Notes: generated by a model not told the origin, from the sequence alone. Positions 5,858 to 13,750 are shown, counted from the stretch's first letter. The stretch is 18,646 nucleotides of DNA from SBAX01 sp964646605 (GCA_964646605.1 CAZYEX010000129.1:1-18646), one strand, 5' to 3'. Made by a program: numbers and translations.

Positions 5858-7888
5858 ATGCGCGTTCGAAAGAGCACCTATCGGCAGGGTAGCGATAACC
5901 GCGGCTTTGCCGTCCGGTTTGTTACCGTGAGCCTTCTTGCCCTGGCATCGCCCATAACGGTCTATGCCCAGCGCGTGGTCTACGTCGCTGAACACGCCTC
6001 GGGTACCAGTGCTGGTAGTTCCTGGACCGACGCCTACCAGGACTTGCAGGACGCCATGGACGACGCTCGGGCCGCGGGGGACATCGACGCCGAAATCTGG
6101 ATCGGGGCAGGAACCTATAAACCGGACCGTGGAACAGGAGAGCAGACCCTCGCTTTCGAGTTGTTTGGCGGCATCGCCATCTACGGAGGCTTTGCGGGCT
6201 CGGAAGAATGTCGGGAGGAGCGCGAACCGAGCATCAACGTCACCGTTTTGAGCGGCGACCTCAACGGTGACGATGACCCAGCCGCGCAGCCGCTTTCCGA
6301 CTGCTGCTTCCCGGGGGTTCCGGGGCAGTGCAGCGATGCCCAGTGTCGCGCGGCGGTGTTGGCCGTGGACTCGGGTTGCGCCGCAAGATGGCGGGAGGCG
6401 TGCAACTCGATCGCGGTCAAGGTTTGTTGTGAACTTTGCCGTCCCACGCGCTGCGATAACAGCTACAACGTGCTGCGGGCCGTGGAGGTCGGCTCGACGC
6501 CGGTCCTGGACGGCATAACCGTCACGGGGGGTGAAGCACGGGGGTCCGGGCTGACCTACACGGGTGGCGGCGGTTTATTCGCGCAAAACGCCAGCCCACG
6601 AGTCACGGGATGCCGTTTTCTGCGAAACGACGCGTCTAACGGCTCCGCAGTCTTCGCCCGGTTCGGGTCCCCCGTGGTCGAAGCGTCGTCCTTTACTGAA
6701 AATGGTAGACTCTTCTGGTCGTGGCATGCCGTGCGAATAGGATCTCCGGAAGGGGCGCTGAATTTTCGAAAGCTGACGGTGGCGAACAACATCGGAGGCG
6801 GACTCGGGATCGACAGCGCCGACGCAACCATCGAAGACACTACGATCCGCGACAATCTCGGAGAGGGCTTGGCATGTTCGGGTTCTGATTGCACGGTGCT
6901 GAACTCCCAGGTGGTGGGCAACACAGGCTACGGCATGTACGCGAACGGATTCACGCAGATTATCAACAGCCAGTTCCTTCGAAACTTCAACGGACTTTTC
7001 ACTTTGGGTCCGAGTCTGATCGTGAACTCCGTGTTTGCAGGAAACACGGCCGGATTGGGGGGTGGTGTGGATTCGGTATTCGGCGGGGTCTACGTGCTTA
7101 ACAGCGTGTTCTTCGGCAACTCCGCCGACAGCGTGGGCGGCATCGCGGTTGGCGACGGTGGGGCGAGGATCCGTAACTCGATCTTCTGGGCCAACTCCGA
7201 CAACACCGGCTTCACCCAGCAAGCCCAGTTCTACGCGAACAGCCCCATCGACGTGGATAACACCATTGTTCAGGGTTGGACGGGCTCCTGGGGCGGTGTA
7301 GGCAACAGCGGGAACGATCCGTTGTTCGTGGACGCCGACGGGGCCGATGACATCGCGGGCACGGAGGATGATGACTTGCGGTTGTCACCCGACTCGCCGG
7401 CCATCAACGCCGGTGATTCCGATTTCGGGGAGGGCAAAGATCCTCTTTGCCCGCCTGACAAAGTGGAACTTTGTCCCTCCCCTGAGACTGACAAAGTGGA
7501 ACTTTGTCCCTCCCCTGAGACTGACAAAGTGGAACTTTGTCCTCCCCGCGACCTCGACGGCCACGCGCGAATCCTCTGCGGCCGCGTGGACATCGGGGCC
7601 TACGAGTTCGGCATCGGCGACTACAACTGCAACCGCACCGTGACCCTCGACGACTTCGCCCATTGGCCCGATTGTCGGACGGGCCCGAGCAGCGCACCCC
7701 ACGAATCCGCTTCCTCCGTCCCTTCGTCCCTGCGTCCCTATGTCCCTTCGTCCCTATCGCCCCTTCCCCAATCGGCAATCGGAAACTGGCAATTGGCAAT
7801 CCCCTGCGCCGCTTTCGACTTCAACGCCGACGGAGACGTGGACCTGCGCGACTTCCACTTGTTGCAGGGCGGATTCTCCTCCCAGTAG
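5858..7888 (+). CDS. Secreted right-handed beta-helix protein with dockerin-like C terminus
   Basis: The 676-residue product opens with a basic n-region and a signal peptide (FVTVSLLALASPITVYAQ). It then has the typical start of planctomycete beta-helix proteins (YVAEHASGTSAGSSWTDAY ... IWIGAGTYKPDRGTG ... IAIYGGFAGSE). Residues about 147-197 are a cysteine-rich block (DCC...C...C...C...C...CC..C...C) inserted before the coils resume at DGITVTGG. Parallel beta-helix coils run to about 520, and GRVDIGAYEFG (about 573-583) closes the helix. A split dockerin-like tail follows: GDYNCNRTVTLDDFAHWPDC near 586-605 and DFNADGDVDLRDFHLL near 653-670. Known relatives are cell-surface or exported proteins of unknown substrate. 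The ATG at 5858 has a GAGGG site and opens the signal peptide. Two low-complexity insertions (527-563 and about 611-648) are described separately. Confidence 0.82.
   Translation: MRVRKSTYRQGSDNRGFAVRFVTVSLLALASPITVYAQRVVYVAEHASGTSAGSSWTDAYQDLQDAMDDARAAGDIDAEIWIGAGTYKPDRGTGEQTLAFELFGGIAIYGGFAGSEECREEREPSINVTVLSGDLNGDDDPAAQPLSDCCFPGVPGQCSDAQCRAAVLAVDSGCAARWREACNSIAVKVCCELCRPTRCDNSYNVLRAVEVGSTPVLDGITVTGGEARGSGLTYTGGGGLFAQNASPRVTGCRFLRNDASNGSAVFARFGSPVVEASSFTENGRLFWSWHAVRIGSPEGALNFRKLTVANNIGGGLGIDSADATIEDTTIRDNLGEGLACSGSDCTVLNSQVVGNTGYGMYANGFTQIINSQFLRNFNGLFTLGPSLIVNSVFAGNTAGLGGGVDSVFGGVYVLNSVFFGNSADSVGGIAVGDGGARIRNSIFWANSDNTGFTQQAQFYANSPIDVDNTIVQGWTGSWGGVGNSGNDPLFVDADGADDIAGTEDDDLRLSPDSPAINAGDSDFGEGKDPLCPPDKVELCPSPETDKVELCPSPETDKVELCPPRDLDGHARILCGRVDIGAYEFGIGDYNCNRTVTLDDFAHWPDCRTGPSSAPHESASSVPSSLRPYVPSSLSPLPQSAIGNWQLAIPCAAFDFNADGDVDLRDFHLLQGGFSSQ
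7432..7546 (+). repeat. Four tandem short-hairpin repeats inside the beta-helix gene
   Basis: Three copies of a 33-base unit begin at 7456, 7489 and 7522 (the last partial). Each holds the perfect hairpin GACAAAGTGGAACTTTGTC: arms of eight and a GGA loop. Immediately before them (7432-7452) is a related hairpin with arms GGGCAAAGA and TCTTTGCCC around TCC, whose changed stem bases remain paired. In the protein the units read KDPLCPP, DKVELCPSPET, DKVELCPSPET, DKVELCPP. The repeat length is a multiple of three, so the frame is kept. Confidence 0.85.
7698..7803 (+). repeat. Low-complexity insertion between the two dockerin-like halves
   Basis: A pyrimidine-rich run built on (C/T)GTCCCT, repeated about five times (7717-7756), is followed by CAATCGGCAATCGGAAACTG and GCAATTGGCAAT (about 7769-7800), a GGCAAT repeat. 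It is translated as PSSLRPYVPSSLSPLPQSAIGNWQLAIP, between the first and second calcium-loop-like halves of the dockerin-like tail. Such text looks like intergenic repeat DNA captured in frame rather than selected protein sequence. Confidence 0.55.
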
Positions 7889-7890
7889 CG

Positions 7891-7915
7891 TCGCGGTTCA
7901 TCCGCGGCGCCGCGA
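7891..7915. terminator. GC-rich hairpin between convergent genes
   Basis: The arms TCGCGG (7891-7896) and CCGCGA (7910-7915) can pair, and an alternative CGCGG/CCGCG stem lies inside. It sits in the 51-base gap between two convergent genes and could serve both, but no T-run is present. Confidence 0.25.
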
Positions 7916-7939
7916 AGGCGGACTGAGCTTCGAGGCCGG

Positions 7940-10039
7940 CTACTTCTTGGCCGAGGCCCGCTCGCGTTCTTCCTTGCAGCGGGCGATGATTTCTTCCTGG
8001 ATGGACGCGGGACAGCGGCGGTAGCAGGCGAACTCCATGGCGAAGTTGCCGCGACCCTGGGTCAGCGAGCGAACGTCGGTCGCATAGCCGAACATGTTGG
8101 CCAAGGGCACCTCGGCCTCGAGCACCACCACGTTGCCCTTCACCTCGCTGCCGTGGATGAGTCCCCGCCGTGAGGCGAGGTCGCCGCTGACGCCCCCTTG
8201 ATACTCCACCGGCACTTCGACTTCGACCTTCATGATCGGTTCGAGCAACACGGGCTTGGCGTCGCGGATCACCTCGCGGAAGGCGGCCCGGGCGCAGATT
8301 TGGAAGGCCAGGTCCGACGAGTCCACGGCGTGCGAAGAGCCGTCCTCGAGAACCATCTTGATGCCCACGACCTCGAACCCGGCGAGCGGTCCCTTGACCC
8401 GGGCCATCTGGAAGCCCTTGTCCACTGAGGGGATGTACTCCGTGGGCACGCGGCCGCCGCTCACGTCGTTCTCGAACACGTAGGCCTCTTCGCCGTTGGG
8501 GTCGATGGGCACCACGCGGCCTACGACGTGGGCGTATTGGCCGGAGCCGCCGGTTTGCTTCTTGTGCTTATAGTTGTAGGTCGTCTCGACGGACGGCGTT
8601 TCGCGGTATTGCACCTTCGGTCGTCCGACGCTGACGCTCACCTTGTATTCGCGGCGCATGCGCTCGACGTACACGTCGAGGTGCAGCTCGCCCATGCCCG
8701 AGAGAATGGTCTGCCCCGACTCCTCGTCGTGGTGGGCGTGGAAGGTCGGGTCTTCCCTGACGAAGCGACCCAGGGCCTTGGACAGCGGCTCGCGGTCGGC
8801 GCTGCGCTCCGGCAGAACGGCGATGGACATCACCGGCTCGGGGCAGTGCATGCGCTCCAGCGACAGGCTTAGCTCCGGGTCGCATAGGGTGTCGCCGGAA
8901 ATGCAGTCCATGCCCAGGACGCCGACGATATCTCCGGCGGCGGCTAGTTCCAGGTCCGACCGTTTGTCGGCGTGCAAACGATACACGCGCCCGAGGCGCT
9001 GCGTGCTGCGGTTGCGTCCCACCCTGTACATTTTCCCGCGCTGCAGTTGCCCTTGATAGATGCGTACGTAGGTGACCTGTCCGAAGGGCTCGTCGCAAAT
9101 CTTGAAGGCCATGGCCAGCAGCGGACCGTCGGGGTCGGCCGACACCGTCACCTCGGCGCCGTCGTTGGCGTTGTCGCAGGCGTAGGCGATGCGGTCGATG
9201 GGGGACGGAAGGTATCGCACCACGGCGTCGAGCATGGTCTGCACGCCCTTGTTGCGATACGCGGAGGCCAGAAAAACCGGCGTAATATCGCGGCGGATCG
9301 TCGCTCCGCGAACGGCGCGGTGAATCTCGTCCTCGCTGGGTGCGCGACCCTCGACGATCGTCTCCATCAGATCGTCATCGTAGAGGCTCAGGGTGTCGAG
9401 CATCCCGTGGCGGGCGCGGTCGGCTTCGTCAAGCAACGCCGGCGGAATCTCTTCGCAGCGAACGTCCTCGCCCTTTTCGCCGTCGTAGTAGTAGGCCTTC
9501 ATGCGCACCAGGTCGATGACGCCGATGAACTCCGGGCCCGTTCCGACGGGAATCTGCATGGGCACGGCCACGTGACCGAGCTTGCTTTCGATCTCCGACA
9601 CCACCCGGGCGGGATCGGCGCCGACGCGATCCAACTTGTTGATGAGCGCGATCCGCGGAACGCGGTAGCGGCGCATCTGCCGATCGACGGTGATGGATTG
9701 CGACTGCACGCCCCCCACGGCGCAGAGCACAAGCACCGCGCCGTCGAGAACCCGCAACGAGCGCTCGACTTCGACGGTGAAGTCCACATGGCCCGGCGTG
9801 TCGATGATGTTCACCTGATGATCGTTCCAGGTAACGGTCGTCGCGGCCGAGGTGATCGTGATTCCTCGCTCGCGCTCCAGCTCCATGTAATCCATGGTCG
9901 CGCCGCCGTCGTCGCCCTTCACTTCGCGAATGCGATGGATGCGACCGGCGTAAAAGAGGACGCGCTCCGTCAGCGTCGTCTTGCCGGAGTCAATATGCGC
10001 GGAGATTCCGATGTTGCGTATCTTGCTGATCGCTTCCAT
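7940..10039 (-). CDS. fusA: Translation elongation factor G (mtEFG1/spdEFG1-like)
   Basis: EF-G is the cytoplasmic GTPase that drives tRNA-mRNA translocation on the ribosome. The 699-residue product has all G motifs: AHIDSGKTT (14-22), switch I RGIT (58-61), DTPGH (80-84), NKLDR (134-138). EF-G domains II-V follow, with PVMSIAV, GMGELHLDVYVERMRREY, KKQTGGSGQYAHV and a C terminus RGNFAMEFACYRRCP. The stretch GDDGGATMDYMELERERGIT and AHIDSGKTT (not GHVDAGKTT) resemble mitochondrial EF-G1 and the spd-type EF-G1 of spirochaetes and planctomycetes, where this form performs translocation. The subfamily call is from memory. The ATG at 10039 follows an AGGGG site; an in-frame GTG lies six codons upstream. 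It stands alone, not with rpsL, rpsG or tuf, as far as the window shows. Confidence 0.93.
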   Translation of the reverse strand: MEAISKIRNIGISAHIDSGKTTLTERVLFYAGRIHRIREVKGDDGGATMDYMELERERGITITSAATTVTWNDHQVNIIDTPGHVDFTVEVERSLRVLDGAVLVLCAVGGVQSQSITVDRQMRRYRVPRIALINKLDRVGADPARVVSEIESKLGHVAVPMQIPVGTGPEFIGVIDLVRMKAYYYDGEKGEDVRCEEIPPALLDEADRARHGMLDTLSLYDDDLMETIVEGRAPSEDEIHRAVRGATIRRDITPVFLASAYRNKGVQTMLDAVVRYLPSPIDRIAYACDNANDGAEVTVSADPDGPLLAMAFKICDEPFGQVTYVRIYQGQLQRGKMYRVGRNRSTQRLGRVYRLHADKRSDLELAAAGDIVGVLGMDCISGDTLCDPELSLSLERMHCPEPVMSIAVLPERSADREPLSKALGRFVREDPTFHAHHDEESGQTILSGMGELHLDVYVERMRREYKVSVSVGRPKVQYRETPSVETTYNYKHKKQTGGSGQYAHVVGRVVPIDPNGEEAYVFENDVSGGRVPTEYIPSVDKGFQMARVKGPLAGFEVVGIKMVLEDGSSHAVDSSDLAFQICARAAFREVIRDAKPVLLEPIMKVEVEVPVEYQGGVSGDLASRRGLIHGSEVKGNVVVLEAEVPLANMFGYATDVRSLTQGRGNFAMEFACYRRCPASIQEEIIARCKEERERASAKK

Positions 10040-10087
10040 GTTCGCCCCTAGAGCCACGACAAACCACCAACTCGGACCGCAGCCCTG

Positions 10088-10108
10088 TCATTTGTGCGTT
10101 TGCACAAT
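10088..10108. promoter_or_regulatory. Hairpin in the EF-G leader
   Basis: The arms TTGTGC (10092-10097) and GCACAA (10102-10107) pair perfectly around GTTT, and with one bulged T extend outward to CATT/AATG. It lies 53-68 bases upstream of the EF-G start on its transcript side and could be an operator or leader structure. No function is assigned. Confidence 0.35.
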
Positions 10109-10109
10109 G

Positions 10110-10757
10110 AGCAGTGCGATGACGATCCAACCCGTTTCGTCCCTGCGGATGCCGGAACAAACCGGATCGCGTCGGAACGTAAACCACTGTATTAGATATA
10201 CTTACGAGCTACACGGCAAACCCGAAACTGGATGTGCCCACCTCGTAGCTCTCCAGGATACCACAGCCTCGGAGCAAAATCAAGCGGTTGTATGTAGCAA
10301 TCGCATACTTTTCCGGACCACCGCCAAGCCCAGCGCCAAGAGATAGGTATCGGCAACCGCTAGGTCTGGGTTGATCCCCTCCGGCGAAGTCCGAGTCCGC
10401 CAGCCATGGTGGTTAGGCACGCTTTCATGTGCGTCTAGGAGGTTATTATTGGCCGCGCGCGATTTCGCCGGTGAGGTTGCACACCGGACGGGCGGAGAAT
10501 CGACCAGGCGTCTTTTCCGCCCAAGTGGCTGCGTCGGGCCGCAGGCGCGGTCCTTTTTCGGGTCCCCGTACCCGCGGCGGTCCGGGAATCTACGAACGCT
10601 CAACTCCTCGCCTAGGAAATTGGTCCCTTCATTCGACTCTCGGCGGGGGCGCGCCTACAGTGCGGTTACACGCTCGACAAAGGCAAATTGCGGCCCCGGC
10701 TGGAAGCGGTGGACTTCCCAGCGGAGCCCGTTTGGAACTCGAGGGGGAGGACTTTTC
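10110..10757. other. Long geneless leader before the first TadG-like gene
   Basis: About 650 bases have no convincing gene on either strand. The frame of the downstream gene happens to be open back to 10371, but that extension is compositionally unlike protein and has no signal. An AGGAGG at 10439-10444 precedes no credible ORF. A hairpin with arms GCTGGAAG and CTTCCCAGC (10699-10722, one bulge) lies 36 bases before the start codon. AAAGGCAAA (10679-10687) is faintly like the 5' edge of a c-di-GMP-I aptamer, but the GACGCAAAGC part is absent, so I do not call a riboswitch here. Confidence 0.35.
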
Positions 10758-11987
10758 ATGAGGAACGGGAGATACGACTATCATTCCAGTCGGCGGCGCG
10801 GTGCGACGGTCGTCGTGGTAGCGGTCTCGCTGGTAACGCTGCTGATTTGCGCATCGTTGGCGATCGACGTAGGCTACATGTGCGCCCTGGCCGCGGAGCA
10901 ACAGAACAACGCGGACGCCTCGGCATTGGCCGGGGCATCCGGACTACGCGACGCCGCGTGGCAGGACGCCAATGAACGCGCGATCGATCTGCTGGAGTTG
11001 AACCAGCCTCCTCAGGGTTACTTGTCGCTTGACGACCAGGTCATCGAGTTCGGCTGGTTTGATTCGGTCGCCCAGGCCTTCCACGTCCTGGACGACCCGG
11101 ACGACGCGTTTGCGGTCCGTGTGCGCGCCGCGCGGAATGGAGTGGCCCTCTTCTTCGCCCCGTTGATGGGCCACAACACTACGGACGTCCGCCGCCCGGC
11201 GGTGGCCATCGGCAGCAAGGCCTGCGGCGGCATCTGGGGACTCGAGGGCATCAAGGCGGGGAGCATCTCCACGGACAGCTTCGATTCGACGATCTCATCG
11301 TATGACGCCGCCACCGCGGGCGAACGCGGCAATCTTTGCAGCGGGCGGGGGATCACCGTCGAGGGCTCGTTCGAGGTACACGGCGATGTCATGACCGGGT
11401 TCGGATACCCTTTGGAGGTTAACGGAACTTCCGGACAGATCAGCGGCCTGACGACCTCCCGTATGGACGACGTCGAACCCCCGCCGGCCGACTTCGGCGA
11501 GGTCGCGTACATCAACGATAACCGCACCATCGGCTTGACCGACAAGGGAGTGTCGCCCTGGAACCGCAGCGGCAGTGGCTTGCGTATCGCGAGCAACGAC
11601 AATCTGACCATATTAGGCGGAACGTATTACTTCAGTTCCATTACCCTGACCGGAGGCTCGACCATCACCATCAAGGGCACTGCGGTCTTTTATGTGACCG
11701 GGAGCATCGATGCCGCCGGCGGGTCACTCATCAATCGCGCTGCGGCGCCGGGTGACCTCAGCATTGTGTCATCCGGTTCGAGCATCAAGCTGTCCGGGGG
11801 GACGGAGTTTTACGGATCCATCCTCGCCCCCAACGCCGCGGTGGCCTTGAACGGTAACGCGATCTATTACGGAGCGCTCATCGGCAAGACGCTGTCCCTG
11901 GGCGGCGACGTCCAGATCCACGTGGACGAGTCGCTGCCGCTGAACCAGCCTTGGTTCGAGCCGCCGTTCCCGTCGCTCGTGCAGTAG
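10758..11987 (+). CDS. TadG-like protein 1: N-terminal anchor plus beta-helix-like domain
   Basis: The 409-residue product has the N-terminal layout of TadE/TadG-like pilus-assembly proteins. A basic head (YHSSRRRGA) is followed by a hydrophobic segment (TVVVVAVSLVTLLICASLAI, about 17-36), then DVGYMCALAAEQQNNADASALAGASGLRD. The last 200 residues are Gly/Ser/Thr-rich strands (GGTYYFSSITLTGGSTITIKG, FYGSILAPNAAVALNGNAIY) that suggest a beta-helix or polymer-forming surface domain, perhaps of the DUF7305 kind. Two cysteines, C156 and C194, are conserved in all three paralogues and could form an exported disulfide. The ATG at 10758 has an excellent site (AGGGGGAGGA). It is the most diverged of three tandem paralogues and would be exposed outside the cytoplasm. 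Exact function unknown. Confidence 0.8.
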   Translation: MRNGRYDYHSSRRRGATVVVVAVSLVTLLICASLAIDVGYMCALAAEQQNNADASALAGASGLRDAAWQDANERAIDLLELNQPPQGYLSLDDQVIEFGWFDSVAQAFHVLDDPDDAFAVRVRAARNGVALFFAPLMGHNTTDVRRPAVAIGSKACGGIWGLEGIKAGSISTDSFDSTISSYDAATAGERGNLCSGRGITVEGSFEVHGDVMTGFGYPLEVNGTSGQISGLTTSRMDDVEPPPADFGEVAYINDNRTIGLTDKGVSPWNRSGSGLRIASNDNLTILGGTYYFSSITLTGGSTITIKGTAVFYVTGSIDAAGGSLINRAAAPGDLSIVSSGSSIKLSGGTEFYGSILAPNAAVALNGNAIYYGALIGKTLSLGGDVQIHVDESLPLNQPWFEPPFPSLVQ

Positions 11988-12046
11988 GACCCGCGCATGG
12001 CGGCCAGACGGACTGGTCCGCTCTACTGATCCGGCAGGGTTGAATT

Positions 12047-12084
12047 CGGCTCGGGAGGCGGCACGAGGTCCGTCTCCCGGGCCG
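12047..12084 (+). terminator. Hairpin downstream of the first TadG-like gene
   Basis: The arms CGGCTCGGGAG (12047-12057) and CTCCCGGGCCG (12074-12084) form eleven pairs including one G:U, with a 16-base loop; CTTGCTTTCC follows. It lies 60 bases after the stop. It may end or attenuate transcription before the second paralogue, which then has its own leader. Confidence 0.4.
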
Positions 12085-12221
12085 CTTGCTTTCCACAAAT
12101 CGAACCATCACGCGTTCGCCGTTCTTCTCGGACGCACCGCCCCGCGAGAAAAGAAACCGGTTTAATTTCTCGAGCGATTTGCGTCGCGCGTCGGCGAATC
12201 GTAGGTTTGGTTGATAGCACA

Positions 12222-12313
12222 TCCCGAGAGGGCAAACCAATCGCAAGGTTGGGACGCAAAGCGTCGAGTCCGCCAATGGCGGATTGTCGCGCTGCTCAGG
12301 ACGCCGCGGGGGA
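12222..12313 (+). ncRNA. Candidate cyclic-di-GMP-I (GEMM-I) riboswitch aptamer
   Basis: The leader of the second TadG-like gene reads AGGGCAAACC (12229-12238), then a stem CCAATC / GGTTGG capped by the GNRA loop GCAA, then GGACGCAAAGC (12252-12262). These are the conserved parts of the c-di-GMP-I aptamer: the G of AGGGC that contacts the ligand, the GNRA-capped stem, and the GACGCAAAGC strand. A second stem follows (AGTCCGCC / GGCGGATT, loop AAT, 12267-12285). A closing helix may form between CCCG (12223-12226) and CGGG (12307-12310). The 3' part (GCTGCTCAGGACGCC) fits the consensus less well, and the tetraloop receptor is not evident. The start codon is 47 bases downstream, and the ribosome-binding site can pair with CTCC just before it, a possible translational switch. 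Confidence 0.7.
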
Positions 12314-12341
12314 CGGAGTTCTGAACGGGAGGGGAAACATG

Positions 12342-12354
12342 CTCCTTAGGAGGG
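12342..12354 (+). promoter_or_regulatory. Ribosome-binding site with self-pairing potential
   Basis: AGGAGGG (12348-12354) lies six bases before the ATG at 12361. CTCC at 12342-12345 can pair with GGAG across a TTA loop, so the site could be masked. The third paralogue has the near-identical arrangement ATCCTAAGGAGGGAT at 13732-13746. Confidence 0.45.
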
Positions 12355-12360
12355 CATTCC

Positions 12361-13605
12361 ATGAAGCGTTCCAATCCAAGTCTACGCCGACGTTCTAACC
12401 GTCGCCGGGGCGCCGTCGCCGTCATGACGGCCGTCACTCTCGTCGTACTTCTGATGTTCGCATCGCTCGCAGTGGACCTGGGCTTTGTCCGCGCCGTGTG
12501 CGGGGACATGCAGCACACGGCCGACACCGGGGCGCTCGCGGGCTCCTCGGCTCTGCGTGAGTCCGACGGGGAAGACACCGAGTCGGTTCACGGGCGCGCC
12601 ATCGACGTCATCGAGCGCATGCAGAAGACCCAGGGCTTTTCGGCCTTGGACGATCAGATCATCGAAGTTGGAACCTGGGACTACGAGACACGCCATTTCA
12701 CGCCGGTCGACTCATCCAGTGGGTCGAAGGCCTTCGCGGTCCGTGTAGTCGGCGTCCGTAACAAGACCCCGCTCTTCTTCGCGGGGGTCATGGGCAAGTA
12801 CAGCACGGACGTTACCCGTGAGGCCGTCGCCCTCGCCAGCGGCCCGTGCGGAGGCATCTGGGGGCTCCAAGGCGTCAAGGCCGGAAGCATCAACACCGAC
12901 AGCTATGACTCCACCGAGGGGGCGTACTCCGCCGATACCGCCGGCGAGAACGGCGATATTTGCAGCGGCCGCAACATCACCGCGGGCGGATCGTTCGACG
13001 TGCATGGCGACGCGATGCCCGGCTTCGGATACTCCCTGACGGTGAACGGCGGCTCCGGAGGCATTACCGGCTACACCACGTCCCACTCTGGCGCGCTGCC
13101 CAATGTGCCGGTCGATCTTTCCTACGTCATGTACAACAATGACAACGCCGCGATCCCGCGGACCAGCGCGGGTCGGACTCCTTACAGGACCCCCTGGGAA
13201 ATCGCGGTCGCGTCAGGTGCGAACCTGACGTTGGCAGGCGGAACTTACTATTTCGATTCGCTCAGACTCACAGGCGGCGCCACTCTTACCGTCACCGATG
13301 CGACCACGATCTATATTGGGCGGACCATGGACATTGTCGGCGGCGGGATTGTCAACCAGACGCAGAACCCGCACGACCTCACCATCATTTCAGCGGGAAC
13401 GGCGGTCAAGTTCGGCGGCGGCGCCACTTTCTATGGGACGCTGTTAGCGCCGAATGCTGACGTGACGGTGGGCTCCAATGCCACTTTCTATGGAGCGTTG
13501 GTAGGCAAGACTCTCACGCTGAGCGGCGACACAACGATCCATGTCGATGAATCGTTGCCCGTTGTCCAGTCGATTGCCCCGCCGCAGCCGTCGTTGGTGA
13601 ATTAA
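12361..13605 (+). CDS. TadG-like protein 2: N-terminal anchor plus beta-helix-like domain
   Basis: The 414-residue product is closely related to the next gene. The N-terminal part has a basic head (SLRRRSNRRRGA), a membrane segment (VAVMTAVTLVVLLMFASLAV), then the TadG-like DLGFVRAVCGDMQHTADTGA. Its middle carries WDYETRHFTPVD and a part ending MGKYSTDVTREAVALASG. The C-terminal half is repetitive beta strand (GGTYYFDSLRLTGGATLTV, FYGTLLAPNADVTVGSNATF) and ends HVDESLP.... C163 and C201 match the pair conserved in the three paralogues. TadE/TadG-like proteins are membrane-anchored parts of Tad (Flp) pilus systems; the beta domain here would be outside the membrane. It is preceded by the candidate c-di-GMP riboswitch, so its expression probably follows c-di-GMP level. 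Confidence 0.82.
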   Translation: MKRSNPSLRRRSNRRRGAVAVMTAVTLVVLLMFASLAVDLGFVRAVCGDMQHTADTGALAGSSALRESDGEDTESVHGRAIDVIERMQKTQGFSALDDQIIEVGTWDYETRHFTPVDSSSGSKAFAVRVVGVRNKTPLFFAGVMGKYSTDVTREAVALASGPCGGIWGLQGVKAGSINTDSYDSTEGAYSADTAGENGDICSGRNITAGGSFDVHGDAMPGFGYSLTVNGGSGGITGYTTSHSGALPNVPVDLSYVMYNNDNAAIPRTSAGRTPYRTPWEIAVASGANLTLAGGTYYFDSLRLTGGATLTVTDATTIYIGRTMDIVGGGIVNQTQNPHDLTIISAGTAVKFGGGATFYGTLLAPNADVTVGSNATFYGALVGKTLTLSGDTTIHVDESLPVVQSIAPPQPSLVN

Positions 13606-13710
13606 CGGGGGGTCGGCGCCGCGTGAATGCGGGGTGGGGAAAGATACGAAGTGTCAGGCGTCATCGGAAGGAAGTTCCAAAAATCTATGGGGGCCAAAGT
13701 GGATTCTGGA

Positions 13711-13750
13711 CGAGAGGGCAAACCGGGCATGATCCTAAGGAGGGATTGCA
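13711..13750 (+). promoter_or_regulatory. Truncated copy of the riboswitch-bearing leader
   Basis: CGAGAGGGCAAACC (13711-13724) is identical to 12225-12238, the first bases of the candidate aptamer. It is followed almost at once by GGGCATGATCCTAAGGAGGG, which matches the ribosome-binding end of the other leader (CATGCTCCTTAGGAGGG, 12338-12354). The GNRA stem and GACGCAAAGC are missing, as if about 95 bases were deleted. This copy cannot form the ligand pocket. The rest of the 145-base gap shows nothing else. Confidence 0.65.

Noticed and set aside
7456..7546. CRISPR-like array of 33-base repeats
   Set aside because: The units are contiguous without spacers and are translated in frame within one gene.
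10679..10730. Second c-di-GMP-I riboswitch before the first TadG-like gene
   Set aside because: Only AAAGGCAAA is present; the GNRA-capped stem and GACGCAAAGC are missing.
10371..10757. N-terminal extension of the first TadG-like protein
   Set aside because: The extension lacks any signal or domain, and the ATG at 10758 has a strong ribosome-binding site directly before the basic head and membrane segment seen in the paralogues.
12418..12431. 14-base palindrome GCCGTCATGACGGC, also at 13805-13818
   Set aside because: It lies inside the conserved coding sequence for AVMTAV in both duplicates and is explained by the duplication.
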